DNA from: Panopea generosa
Taxonomy: Eukaryota > Mollusca > Bivalvia > Adapedonta > Hiatellidae
DNA length: 64,000 nucleotides
Assembly: GCA_029582155.1 (NCBI GenBank)
Contig: CM055896.1
Location: 26,069,184-26,133,183 of the forward strand
Reading direction: 5' to 3'
The notes beneath the pieces were generated by a model that did no database searches, had not been told where the DNA came from, and was given only the letters and a program-made list of their open reading frames with translations. The position numbers and the translations under genes are program-made. Shown here piece after piece: positions 11,560 to 22,799 of this stretch (positions are counted from its first letter, which is position 1; each line of letters starts with the position of its first letter).

Positions 11560-12770
11560 CTACTCAAATTTCAAAATGTTGAAATGAAATTGTATAGATA
11601 TACAAAAGGATGCCATACAAAGCATTGGAAATAAATTCTATAATGAACAAAACACAGCAGCAGACTGTGATAACAAATTGTATGGGGGTCTTGTACAGAA
11701 GAGAAAAAATAAAAGATCTCCAACTTACTCACAAATAGAAACGGATACAGGTATAGTACACGACCCTCATGGGATATACGACTGCTTTTCCGGTTTTTAT
11801 CAATATATATATATTACTCACCTCTAGAATCAGATAATTTCAATGAGGAATTTAAAACTGATAAAAAATGAAATTGCAAAAGTAACGCAGGACAATGTAG
11901 CATATAATGACAATCCCATACCAGAAGCAGACATAACGGGCGATCACATACAAAGAGAAAATATAAAGCATGTTTAATGAGCATTTGTAACTTGGTGGAC
12001 AATCTCTTTTCAAGGCTTTAGCAATACTCATTAACAGAATAATTGTTTTAGAAAAAAAAATAAACAGTAAAAAGAGTGTAATAATCCCAATATTAAAAAA
12101 AATAATGGGAAGAGCAGATCCGATACAAAAAATACATACCAATAACGCTCCTACCTGTTATGTATAAGCTGTTTGAAAATATTATACACACGAAATTACT
12201 TAGCAGATGATACTATTATGTATGTCTGTTTGGACACAAAGCAAGCATTTGAAACGCTCAGGTTACCTGAGATCTTTTATAAATTGCATAATTTTGATAT
12301 ACATGGAAAGGTATGGAGGTTCATAGTAATATGAACAGTTGCATTTACATAATTCGCATAAAGTCGGATTGGTTTATGATAAAACAAGGGGCCCGTCAAT
12401 ATCTTTATAGATGGTCTCTTAAATGAGCTAGAAAACAGTAATTTGGGAACGTGCATTTTAAGGAATAAAACTGGTAATTGCACTCAGGCTTGCAGACGAT
12501 CTTACACTCTCTAGTATATCTCCTCTTAATTTGCAGCCGATGTTAGACATTGTCTATATTTACTCTTCTCGATCGGGATATATAATTAACCCAATCGAAA
12601 GCAACATTATAGTCTTTGGTAAAAGATCGCGTACCAATCAGTACTCTGAATTCCACCTAGGACAGGAACATGTTAATATTGTTACTAATATAAAACATAA
12701 ACATGTTGGTATACATTTAAGGACGATTTCTATAGTTTTTGTCAGTTTTTTTCCTATCGAATAGAATTTT
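11560..12770 (+). mobile_element. Decayed LINE (non-LTR) reverse transcriptase
   Basis: Reading across frames on the plus strand recovers, in correct order, the landmarks of a LINE reverse transcriptase: EIAKVTQDN near 11865, an ITLLPVMYKLFENIIHTKL block near 12142-12198, KQAFETLRLPEIFYKLHNF near 12240, remnants of an RGxRQG-to-LL(N)ELE segment near 12390-12435, the catalytic (Y/L)ADD box as RLADDLTLS near 12490-12515, then KHVGIHL near 12698. Several frameshifts and stops separate these blocks and no intact ORF remains, so it is a dead insertion. The clade is probably Jockey/CR1/RTE-like but not resolved. Confidence 0.72.
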
Positions 12771-12830
12771 ATGAAACTTCCCAGTATATCTGTATGTCTA
12801 TGTAATATTAGAAATAATAAAAAAAAACAC
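12721..12830 (+). repeat. Dispersed repeat B, copy 1
   Basis: Resembles 53838-53960 in the same orientation. Both read (A/T)TTTTGTCAGTTTTTTCCTAT followed by GAATAGAATTT(C/T)ATGAAACTT and CAGTAT. It sits at the 3' end of the LINE relic and could be part of that element's tail or a separate insertion. Confidence 0.55.
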
Positions 12831-15800
12831 ATGTTACAGTACAGATTTTTTTGGTAAAACCTCCTCATAAACATACCCGTCCTTGAAAGTTGGCGAAATA
12901 ATGTAGATTTAACAAGCAAATGCGAAAGAAATATCTAAAATTGTTTACATCTAAACAATTACCTATATGCATGCATTTAATATATTAATTTTCATGGAAA
13001 TGGTAATTATAGGAATTTATAACCGGACACTGTTGTACAGCAATAGTAAAGTTTTAACGTGTTGGACTCTTCAACAACCTTAAAATACCGCGAACTATAC
13101 ATATGTCCTTCAGTGCTTGCTAGCTGTTTTAACAGACCGAAACTATTTTGAAATGAAATTTATCATTGATATATATATATTCTTAATAATGTATAATATC
13201 CTTCTCTGTGCCAACGATGTTTTTCACGCACTTTTCTTGAGACGGTCCTCTACCCAGTTGTGGAAGCGCTCCTGTGCCTACTGAAGAACCGTTTGTATAC
13301 AAAATACTTCAGTTACTAAACGAAGCAAGCCGTGCCTTTGAAAAGGAAACTTCATAATAAACTAATATGTTTGTTGTTCCCCGACAGCGCTTCCCGGCAA
13401 TAATCAGAAATTGATCTTGGGGGGTAATATGTAGAACTAGATCGTCGTAGATAAGATTGTTACATCAAAGGTCATCAACATGCTCCCATTACCGGAATAT
13501 TTGGCGGAGGTACTAAAAACTTCGAGTAAGCACGCAAATACCGTTTCTTATCTTGCCTAATGTAGCCGCAGTTTAAGCAGCATACTCTGTTGAGCCGCAA
13601 AGTAGACTTGTCCTGTAACGAACCATAACTGCGAAACAGAATAAGCATGTGGATAAATCTCTTCGGATAAAGCTCGGCGGGAACAAAGTGAATAACTCTT
13701 TTGGAACGATTTTTTAAAGAAGGTATTCAATTTTATTTAGTCGCTTTCATTAAATGCATTTCATGATTGTTAAAATAACTTCCCCATTCCCTTGCCAGTT
13801 TACTAGCGATATGTCGTTGTTGCGTCATCAAAACACTTGATATTTACCATGTTTACAGAAAACATGTGCTGGAATGCCAATAACTTGTCAATATATATAC
13901 ACGCAACTATTGTTTTGTTTGTTCATTTAAATCCGTGTGTACTGAACTGCGTAGTCGACATACTATTTACTCAATAAATGTGTTTGTCCTAATTTTCAGC
14001 AAGGACTTGTAACAAGTTCTAGGTCATCAGCGTTTAGGGTTAAAGAATCTAGATATTCACGAATAGGGTAGGTAGACACGTTTTTCTCTTTTTTTCTAAT
14101 TTCTATTTCATAGAGAAATGCCAGTATGGAATATTAAATTTATTTTAACTTGTTTTTCAGATCATTCTTTAAGAAACTAGTTAATACGATGTCAAATCAA
14201 TTAAAACAATACAAATACGTATTTTTTTGAAACATTAAGCCAGAGACATAGACACATGATTAAGCAGATTCGTTCAGGAGTATTCATACTTGCACATTTT
14301 AAAAAAAAAAAATTTTTTTTAATTTTTTCTTAAATAAAAAATATTTCAAAATGGAAAAAAGACAAGGGCCGCTATTAAATTTCAGGGTCAGTCGAGTGAC
14401 CCTTAACACAAGTATATTTTTGCCTGACCTTTTAGAGTAATATGGGGGAATAGCGGACACCTGGGTTTTTCCCGAACAATTTGAAAATGTACTATTTACA
14501 ATGTTCTGCATGTAATATACTTGTTTTCAGACCCTATCAAAGCATTGAATATTGAATTTATTGAATATTAAGCATCAATTTTATACCATCGAGGGCTAAC
14601 AGACGATCAGTTAACCTTGCCACTGTTTCCAGGGATCCTGAAAGGTTAACCAGCACTCGAGCACACCTCATCTCAGCAAGTAATTGATATCTTCCCCACT
14701 TGAAGCAATGGTGAGAAATGAATACTAATGAGACACAATGTTGTATATCATTCATCACGGAGACTGTTGCCGGGTGGGGATTCGAACTCACAACTCCTGG
14801 ATTGATAGTCAGATGCGTAACTGACTGAGCATATCGGGGCCCAACCCTATCAAAGCTGCCGATACATTAACACATCCCGCGTAGTATACAGGTGTTTATG
14901 TACAATGACAATATATGATGAATGCTTTGATTGAAAGAGAGCAGTTTGTGCTAACAAGTTTCCACTCATGTTTTCATCCAGATACAGGGGTAGAAATTAA
15001 CTTTTTTATGCACATGCAGTTTTGGCCACTGCATAAAATTTCAACTGCCCAAATTTGAAATCAACTGGCCAAACACAGTCCTAAAGTCACAATTAATTCA
15101 ATTATTCCTAAAACCTACTGTGCTATTAATTCTGAAATATCCCTTATATATCTAATACCGTGATAAGCGTATTATAGTGAATGACCGTATAATAGCATTA
15201 TCTCACACGTATGCACACTTAAAATTTCTTACCTGGGGACAGTGTGACAATTAGAATGGATGGGTGCACCGTTAAGAGTTTGGGAGAGGTCAACAATTTT
15301 ATGTCCTCTTTTTAGCAAAATTAAAATCTGTGCAAAAATTCTAAAGTGTACAAACTCATTGTTTATGATGATTTGAATCTTTAATTATATTTTTCATACA
15401 GGACTTTTGCATTGATTGTATTCTAGGAAAAAAATAAAATGGCTGACAACATATCATGAATAACCACTGTATTTTCATGAGTTTATAATTTTCAAAGGTG
15501 TATTTACAAGAAATAATTTTATAAGGATTATTCCTGACAATGACATAACTTTATTACTGTTTATTATTCATATCATCATTTCCATGGTTGATGAAGTTTT
15601 AGACTCGCAGTAATAGGTATAACCAATATATATCTTATAAAATAGTATGGTAGTGGTTGCATATCTCATTAATTTGATGATGCAAAATTCTCTAAAAAGT
15701 TTGCACAAAAAATATCTATTAATAATTGCTCTTCTCCTATTTCATCTAAAAAAAGTCCATGTTATATTTTTTGTAACTACTTAAGCAAATGAAGATGTTT

Positions 15801-15984
15801 TTTCCACATCAACAAAAAAAAATAATTTAGTGATATATCCAAGTCATTGTTTTCAGCAAGGGTTATGAAAAAGAAGAAGAAACTATGTTTTAAAAACTAA
15901 TTGTTTATTTCACTTCTACACATGTTGCTGTGGCATATTGAAATTGAACAAACATTCAAAAATTGCATTGTGTATTCATTTCAG
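12831..15984. other. Intergenic AT-rich DNA between the two genes
   Basis: No gene is supported. It contains an A/T homopolymer block around 14300-14335, a tRNA-derived SINE-like segment (separate entry) and otherwise low-complexity AT-rich sequence. The SLC7-type promoter is probably in the right part. TATTCATTTCAG at 15973-15984 is a plausible acceptor for a 5' untranslated exon that would begin at 15985. Confidence 0.45.
14762..14845 (-). mobile_element. tRNA-derived SINE head
   Basis: On the minus strand the segment reads like a tRNA 5'-to-3': an A-box-like TATGCTCAGTCAG, an anticodon-arm-like CTGACTATCAATCCAG, then the B box GAGTTCGAATCCCC. The acceptor ends (GGGCCCC and ACCCGGC) do not pair, so it is not a working tRNA gene. 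This combination is typical of RNA polymerase III-derived SINE heads. The parent tRNA cannot be set with confidence, though the anticodon arm resembles Lys-type tRNAs. Confidence 0.6.
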
Positions 15985-16024
15985 TTTTGGGTTAAACAAT
16001 AAACAGTTTCATTAACCAAAGAGA

Positions 16025-16508
16025 ATGGGTTGCTGTAAGAAGACAGATAAATTGGAAGTCACGACTGGAGCACCAGAGAATGAAAATGATGAAGGCAAGA
16101 TTGTCATGAAAAAGCAGATAAACCTCTTCCAAGGTGTTGCCATTATTGTTGGAATTATTGTGGGTTCTGGAATATTTGTATCTCCTGTTGGGATATTACA
16201 AAATGTACAATCTGTGGGTATGTCCTTTGTTATGTGGGTTATTTGTGGGATCTACAATGCACTTGGAGCTGTATGTTATGCTGAACTTGGGACTTCCATT
16301 CCACAGTCTGGTGGAGAGTATGTCTACATACGAAGGGCATTTGGTGACATGGCTTCATTCATATGTCTTTGGATTGACTTTTTGTTGATATGTCCAGTGG
16401 GTATAGCAGCCATGGGGCTTATGTTTGCAGTATACCTTCTGAAACCAATATATCCAGATTGTGAAGTTCCGGATCAGCCTGCCAAACTGTTGGGAGCACT
16501 CATTACCA
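16025..16508 (+). CDS. SLC7A: SLC7/LAT-type amino-acid transporter light chain, coding exon 1
   Basis: Encodes residues 1-161 plus one base of codon 162 of an APC-superfamily transporter of the SLC7 heteromeric (LAT, y+LAT, b0,+AT, Asc) group. These 12-TM light chains exchange amino acids across the plasma membrane. Seen: a polar cytosolic N-terminus to about 30; TM1 with the unwound substrate-binding G-S-G-I-F (47-51) in IIVGSGIFVSP; TM2 (about 66-86) with AELGT; SGGEYVYI (95-102); TM3 (about 110-138); and Cys 146 in YPDCEVP, the extracellular position that in this family forms the disulfide to the SLC3 heavy chain. ATG at 16025 has A at -3 and G at +4. The donor is ACCA/GTAAGT at 16508/16509, phase 1. 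Immediately downstream lies a tandem array made from this exon's own end. Confidence 0.95.
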
Positions 16509-16538
16509 GTAAGTAATCTGATTTACTGTAAAACCTTC

Positions 16539-17443
16539 ATATCCAGATTGTGAAGTTCTGGATCAGCCTGCCAAACTGTAGGGAGTATCATTACAATTTA
16601 GTAATCTGATTTACTGTATAACCTATATATCCAGATTGTGAAGTTCTGGATCAGCCTGCCAAACTGTAGGTAGCACTCATTACAATTAAGTAATCTGATT
16701 TACTGTAAAAGCTATATATCCAGATTGTTAAGCTCTGAATCAGCCTGCCAAACCATAGGGAGCACTCATTACAATTAAGTAATCTGATTTACTATATAAC
16801 CTATATATCCAGATTGTGTAGTTCTGGATCAGCCTGCCAAACTGTAGGGAGTATCATTACAATTTAGTAATCTGATTTACTGTATAACCTATATATCCAG
16901 ATTGTGAAGTTCTGGATCAGCCTGCCAAACTGTAGGGAGCACTCATTACAATTAAGTAATCTGATTTACTGTATAACCTATATATCCAGATTGTGAAGTA
17001 CTGGATCAGCCTGCCAAACTGTAGGGAGCACTCATTACAATTAAGTAATCTGATTTACTGTATAACCTATATATCGAGATTGTGAAGTTCTGGATTGGCC
17101 TGCTAAACTGTAGGGAGCACTCATTACAATTAAATAATCTGATTTACTGTATAACCTTTATATCCAGATTGTGAAGTTCTGGATCAGCCTGCCAAACTGT
17201 AGGGAGCACTCTTTACAATTAAGTAATCTGATTTACTGTATAACCTTTATATCCAGATTGTGAAGTTCTGGATCAGCCTGCCAAACTGTAGGGAGCACTC
17301 ATTACAATTAAATAATCTGATATACTGTAAAACCTTTATATCCAGATTGTGAAGTTCTGGATCAGCCTGCCAAACTGTAGGGAGCACTCATTACAATTAA
17401 GTAATCTGATTTACTATATAATCTATATATCCAGATTGTGAAA
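16539..17443 (+). repeat. 89-bp tandem array derived from the exon 1 end and its 5' splice site
   Basis: About ten full intronic copies plus a partial one, period 88-91 bp. The unit matches 16450-16538: the last 59 bases of coding exon 1, the splice donor and the first 30 bases of the intron. Intronic copies share two changes from the exon. In-frame CTG-TTG becomes CTG-TAG (a stop), except one copy with CCATAG. ACCAGTAAGT becomes ACAATTAAGT or ACAATTTAGT, removing the donor GT. Copies differ otherwise by scattered substitutions. The shared changes point to expansion of one already altered founder copy. Confidence 0.9.
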
Positions 17444-17453
17444 TATTTTCAAA

Positions 17454-17738
17454 ATGGTTCATAGTAGTTGTGATTTCTTGCTGCAGATGAGTAGAGCAAA
17501 AGTTGGTATAGCATATACTGCAATAAGACAGATGGCATTTTTACTAGTTTTAAACGGCAAATATGGGGAAGTTTTATTCAACCAAAAGTGGTTAAGTGGT
17601 CACCCAAGATATAAACAATGGGTTAAAGAGTTCAAAGATGATAAACACTCCGCTAATTGTTGTCTGTGTAATAAAATAATCGATCAGGGAAAGATGGGCG
17701 AATACGCGCTCAACTCGCATATACGTTTTATTTTTTAA
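17454..17738 (+). pseudogene. Transposase-like zinc-finger fragment
   Basis: A 94-residue frame contains FNQKWLSGHPRYKQW near residue 42, then a C-x2-C pair (CCLCNKI) and a His about 17 residues later in ALNSHI. This order resembles the N-terminal BED/C2H-type zinc finger that precedes transposase-like proteins in many invertebrate genomes. The frame stops just after the His, and no DDE or dimerisation region follows. It lies in the transporter's first intron on the same strand. I take it as a truncated transposon fragment; a cellular zinc-finger exon is less likely. Confidence 0.4.
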
Positions 17739-17754
17739 GTTTCTTTTTTTAAGT

Positions 17755-17780
17755 GGGGGGAAGGGGGGGGGGGGGGGGGG
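17755..17780. repeat. G-rich homopolymer tract
   Basis: Six G, AA, then 18 G on the plus strand, directly after the zinc-finger fragment. It may form four-stranded DNA and is a likely place for assembly length error. Confidence 0.9.
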
Positions 17781-18289
17781 AGGCGTTTATTAGACTGGGG
17801 GCGTTACATGCATACAGAATACACATATGTAGCTTGAATGTTTTAGAAAATTGTAAAAAGTGCGACATTCTTTGCACATACAACTTGCTTTAAAATACAG
17901 TTTGACTTGGTAGTATTAAGTAATCATCGATGGGAATGTCTTAAAAGGGTCATTATTTTTAAGATCAGGGTGAAGATTAAGTTGCTTTAAAGTTATTGGC
18001 ATTATTTTGGTTAAACCATTTTACTGTCACCTTACTTGTCCCAATTAACAAGCACACAGAATAACCTCAACACATATAAGTAAAAAATAGCAATATGCGA
18101 AAGGTAGTCACGGTGTCGCTTAATAGCAAACGGAATATTCATACTTTATATTATCAGGAGTGTAAAAATATTTTTAAAACTGCTTGCCCAGTAGGACTAC
18201 TAATTGAAAAATATTACTTGCTCTTACCAAGTTATCAGTTGCCCTTACCAAAAATATTAATTATCTATATTTTACTATGTAAAACAATT

Positions 18290-19115
18290 TCTGTCATGTA
18301 TTGCTTCAATATTTGTTCAAATAAAGGGGCTAGGATTGATTTGGGCCCAGTAAAGGGACTTTGATTTTTACATAGGAATACTATGAGAACCGAGAAATCC
18401 TGCTTATCTGATCTATTTTAGGTATTTTTTTAATAATCTTCATGTCTGGAGCATTTCTTAAACATTACAGTTGAGACATAGTCCTTTAAAAGGGATTTGA
18501 TATAAATAAGGGACTAGCAGGGGCCCAAAAAAGGATAAAATTGTGAAATTTCAAAAATCTCCTCAAAGACTAATGAGTCAAAATGTGTTAATATTTGGTT
18601 TAAATGTCCCCTATGAATAGGGGTTTCAAAGTTGTTCAAATAAAGGGGTTAGGGTATACTTGGGTCCTGTAATGGGACTGATTTTAACATTGGAATACTA
18701 TAGGAAAACAGATAATTCTGTTTTTCTCACTTATTTTACGTATTATTTCAATTATCTTGAGGTCTGGAACATTGTTTAGTCATAACAGTTGAGATTTTGT
18801 CCTTTAAAGAGGATTTAATATCCATAAGGGGTCAGCAAGGGCCTAAAAAGAGGTTAAACTAAATTATCTCAGGAACTGTCCAGCCAAATTCATTTATATT
18901 TGGTTAAAATAATCCATTTGAGAAGGGGTTTCATGTTTGTTCGAATGACAGGGATGGGATCTATTGTGGTCCAGTAAGGGGACTTAATTCTATGAGTAAA
19001 CAGATAATATTCTCATCTATAGCTATAAATTCTTCAAAGGCTTAGTCCATATAAAATTTTAAAGGAAGTGACATGAAACCAAATGAGCGACTGAGGCCCA
19101 TCTTGGGTATCTTGT
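18290..19115 (+). repeat. Dispersed repeat C, copy 1 (partial)
   Basis: Three degenerate internal repeats carry the string TTCAAATAAAGGGG(C/T)TAGG, then GGGACT..TTTTACATAGGAATACTATG. The segment ends in GAGCGACTGAGGCCCATCTT, then GGGTATCTTGTTT. It shares its order of motifs and its terminal GAGC..TGAGGCCC..TTGGG..CTTGTTT string with repeats at 22800-23545 and 58885-60575. Confidence 0.65.
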
Positions 19116-19426
19116 TTAAAATTATGATCAACCAACAGAACATAAAATGCAGATGATAGGTTTGATATATGTCTTTTATTAACAAGATATAAATACCTTT
19201 AAACAACTATGACTCTTTTAAAGCAATAAAGAGTAACTTTCATTTTTAATGACAAATATGACATAGGTAGAGGAGCGGGGCAAACTGATTAATTCATAAT
19301 ATTTCTAACCGTCAATAAATCACTGCATTTTCTTTCATCATGTTGCATCAATATTAATTTTACATTAATGATTTTATAAATAGTGCAAGAATTTTTTATT
19401 ACTCATATCATCTTTAATTCATAGAA

Positions 19427-19446
19427 GTGTGTGTGTGTGTGTGTGT
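19427..19446. repeat. (GT)n microsatellite
   Basis: About ten GT units in an AT-rich intron. Confidence 0.9.
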
Positions 19447-21336
19447 AGCGAGATGTGTTATAATTTACCCTACTTAAATCAAATTTCAGAGTTGCTAAAA
19501 ATAGACCGTCACCTTGCAGGAAAATGTTATCAAGTTGAAACAATATGACGTATTGGCCTACGGTAAACATTGTAAAAAAAAAGTATAAAACATTGTAAAG
19601 GGACAGTATGTGCGCGTACAAAGAAGACTAAAGCACAAGTTTCAAGTGAAGTAATTTCTTTTATTTAGTGGTATTATTTTTTATTCTATTCTATAATTGT
19701 TTCATTTTATGATTAAATATATGGTGAAACATTTTTAAGGAATAAAACAAACAAATCTCTTAAAAGACGCAGCACATTGGTTTACTGTCCATTTTCACAG
19801 TCACGTGATGAGGCACTATTGTTAGATGTCGTACTTCTCCTTTCCTCACCTGGTGTTTGCATAACAATTAGTTCTATATCGTAGTTGTATATTAGGGTAC
19901 TAATTGGCATGTGTCAACTCTTATTGGCACAGCGGGGTGTGATAAACCCTGACGTGCGACGTGTGAATTACAGCAAAGGTTAACAACTGGAACGCACTAT
20001 GCGATGTCGAAAGTTAAAAAAAAAAAATTTTTTGAAATTGGTTTTCAACGAATTAAGTCCCCACAAATATGTCTGAAGTGGAAACCACGAAATTTAATAC
20101 CCACAAAAATAAATGATTTCACATTATTTATTGTCACAATGAAGAGTGGTATTTTATATCTGAAAATGTGTCGGTGTTTTTTTTTTGGCTATTTTTATGC
20201 AAATAGTATCTTTTTTTCCAAATTGTAGGGTAAAAATTCCCAATTGGAAGTTTCAAAAACTAGTGAAACTGCCTCAAAAATAAGAACAGATTTTGCCATT
20301 CTGGATTGAGTACGAAACTGCTTTTAAACTGCTTCTCTGAGCATGTGGTTATAGACTAATTTCCTGCACATGGACTGGATCCAAGCAGATAACTACAAAG
20401 TTTGGAAATACAGTGAAGCAGTCTGGTTTCCTTATGAATTTAGAGCGTTTGATTGATCCGGAGCACGTGACTTTCGTAACTTCGACGTTTTAGCTCAGAT
20501 GCTTATTAAGTTTGTTGAAGCGTTAGCAAGCGTTTATATGTATCATGAAATAAACAAAACAATGTTGCATAATTTGAAATAATACCTCCAGATATTAAAG
20601 GCTCCCGCTAATAAACAACAAATTATTGACACTTTTTTTTAACAGTCAGCTTCAAGTGTTAGTGTGACACCTTCCCCACCTGCTCAAAAGCCTGTTGGTG
20701 TTGAAAGTAGCACAATCGTCAGTTGCGGACATTTTTCTAAACAACACATTTTTTTCTAACCAGCACAGGTCAAATGCCGATTGTGATTATTATAAACTTG
20801 TGCCTGCCTGACGGTATCTTTTTTGCTCTGCAAAATGAAAGCATATAAACATGGCTGTACTTCCGCGCATCCAAGGCTTGTTATTGCTGCAAACTGTGCA
20901 AGTTATTATTTGTATCTGACACAACTAAGGAAGTTGAACAAGATGGGACAGCATACTCTAAATGTTCTAATGAGATTATGTCTTATTATTCTGACAACAG
21001 CCTCAACAATTATCAACTAGATGAAGTTGTTACAGCCTTTAAGGCACTAAGAACAAGAGATATTGCTCTGTAGAATACCAAACAATACACTGCTAAATAA
21101 AATGTTAAGCTAGATAGTTGTTAATGTGTATTCATATCATTACACATTAAATAGATAGTTATCAGTAAGTATAAAGTTACCAGTAAATATAACTGTCAAT
21201 TAAGCAAGTGTACCAGGTTTAATAAACTTGAGCATGTATTTTTCTCAATTTTAAAGAAAACACTGCTAAAATTCCCAATTCCAAGGGTATGGGTCATCTT
21301 CCCAAAAGAAGTGAAAAAAAAAACACTGCGTGTTGA

Positions 21337-21500
21337 CCTAAACTCCATTCTATTATCTCTCATCAAGAGGCCAGAAGGGCTTATGCGATGACGTATTGTC
21401 TGTCGTCTGTTAGCGGCACTATTAAACTCAAAATTCATGTGGATGTTTCTATTACATAGGAGACTATACAGAAGAATTTTTTTGGAAGGCGAGCAAAGCT
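21337..21500 (+). repeat. Dispersed repeat C, copy 2 (5' fragment)
   Basis: GGCTTATGCGATGACGTATT, then GTCTGTCGTCTGTTAGCGGC and GTGGATGTTTCTATTACATA match the left end of the repeat at 58885-60575 (GCTTATGCGATGGTGCGTTG ... TTAGCAGCAC ... TTTCTGTTGCATAGG). The rest of the element is missing. Confidence 0.6.
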
Positions 21501-22193
21501 CTGACCATATCCGCCCGACTGATAAAGAGTTCACAATTTTCAAAACGCATTTGCCGTAGCAGAGGAGGTATTAAACAACAAAAGATTCAAAGTATTTTAA
21601 ATACTGCGGATATTTTTCTTTACAAAAGTTCAAAAATACGATATGGGAAGCATACAATTTGCATGGAAATGCGGAAGAATACACTTCTAAAAAAACTCGG
21701 CAATTTTCATTGATAAAAAAATGTTTTACGCATTTACTACTATGCATAGTGACATCATCTGGTAAGGGGGGGATATAATCTCTAACACCATTCAACATGT
21801 AATCATTAATGGGGTGAAATATTGACATATTTTGGATATAATAACTCGTAGTTTGAGTAAGTAGTAATTGTTAGTTAAATTTTATTCACTATGGATTGTC
21901 CTCTTTAAATTTTGATAATAAAATAACAAAATTAGGTTCGGGGCTAAATTTGTTGTTTATAGAAAACCACACCAATCTGTCATCTTATGCAAGCAGAGTT
22001 TAACGGTTAATTAGGTCATCCGACCGTTATGTTTGTTGTGTTTCTGTATTGTATTTTTTAGATTGATTAAATCCAGGTCACGCAACACCGTTTATAATGC
22101 CATTATTGATTATTTATATTGATGATTGTAAGCTATATGAGAATCTAACATAACTCAAGTCAATATACGCGTAAATCTATAAGTAGGTCATGT

Positions 22194-22703
22194 TTGTTTT
22201 GGTCTAGACAAAGAGTTATGGATGTGTGTTGTATATTCTCGGACAATCAGGAACATTTTGTGCTGGCCATTTTGTGCTGGCCATTTTGTGCTGAATGCGT
22301 TTCGTTATCCATGAATCATAACTATTTAACTGGAGATATTAAAATTGACTGGAGTTGTACATCACTACTCAATTCTTTCGATTTTGGAGAAACATCAGAA
22401 TATGAAGGTTTGTTTGGGAAGCTTTCATATAGGTTGTTCATGTTGATAACTTTATGTGGAGATGTGGAAAGGAATCCTGGACCACCGTGTTACCAGTTTA
22501 CAAAATATCCTGAAATGGATATTTTCACCAGGGTCATCAAATATTCAGTCAATTTTCTCACGGAAGACGGTGTGTACCATGGTGTTTGCATTTTTTCAAA
22601 TGCATTATTAAAACCGTTTAATAGCTACTGTTGGAAAAGTATTGATATGGTCTCTGAATTGCATGCAAGAGATTATTTATACAGATACACAAAAGAAATA
22701 TAA
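22194..22703 (+). CDS. Small ORF with a 2A-type ribosome-skipping motif
   Basis: A 169-residue frame inside the transporter's first intron, same strand. Residues 90-97 are DVERNPGP (22461-22484), a full match to the D-(V/I)-E-x-N-P-G-P core of 2A peptides. It is preceded by the hydrophobic run LFMLITLCG, which is also usual. At such motifs ribosomes skip the last Gly-Pro bond, so the product would be about 96 plus 73 residues, the second starting with Pro. In marine invertebrates 2A motifs are known at the N-termini of non-LTR retrotransposon proteins and of some NLR-like proteins (established). Neither half here matches a family I recognise. Codons 20-34 run through three 14-bp direct repeats (22253-22292). 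It may be a truncated retroelement or an exon of an unknown gene; the start codon is uncertain. Confidence 0.55.
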   Translation: MFWSRQRVMDVCCIFSDNQEHFVLAILCWPFCAECVSLSMNHNYLTGDIKIDWSCTSLLNSFDFGETSEYEGLFGKLSYRLFMLITLCGDVERNPGPPCYQFTKYPEMDIFTRVIKYSVNFLTEDGVYHGVCIFSNALLKPFNSYCWKSIDMVSELHARDYLYRYTKEI

Positions 22704-22799
22704 AACACACCACATTCTTTTCTAAATCCCAATGAAATGCCTTTTAACATATCAGAAATCTAACTTAGTTTTTCAATTTTCCAAACCTACATTTTCGAA

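Larger units (their letters stand above)
19116..22193. other. Intron 1 of the SLC7-type gene, middle part
   Basis: AT-rich intron without a supported gene. It contains a short GT microsatellite and a fragment of repeat C (separate entries). A stretch around 20640-21060 has weak protein-like character in places, but stops and lack of any recognised motif prevent an assignment. Confidence 0.45.

Noticed and set aside
14762-14845. Functional tRNA gene on the minus strand
   Set aside because: A-box- and B-box-like strings are present but acceptor and anticodon stems do not pair; SINE head is the better reading.
16539-17443. Array copies as alternative, mutually exclusive exons
   Set aside because: All copies lack the donor GT and nearly all carry an in-frame stop, so they cannot substitute for the exon 1 end.
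20640-21060. Possible continuation of the zinc-finger transposase fragment
   Set aside because: Some protein-like stretches appear, but stops interrupt them and no transposase motif could be recognised.
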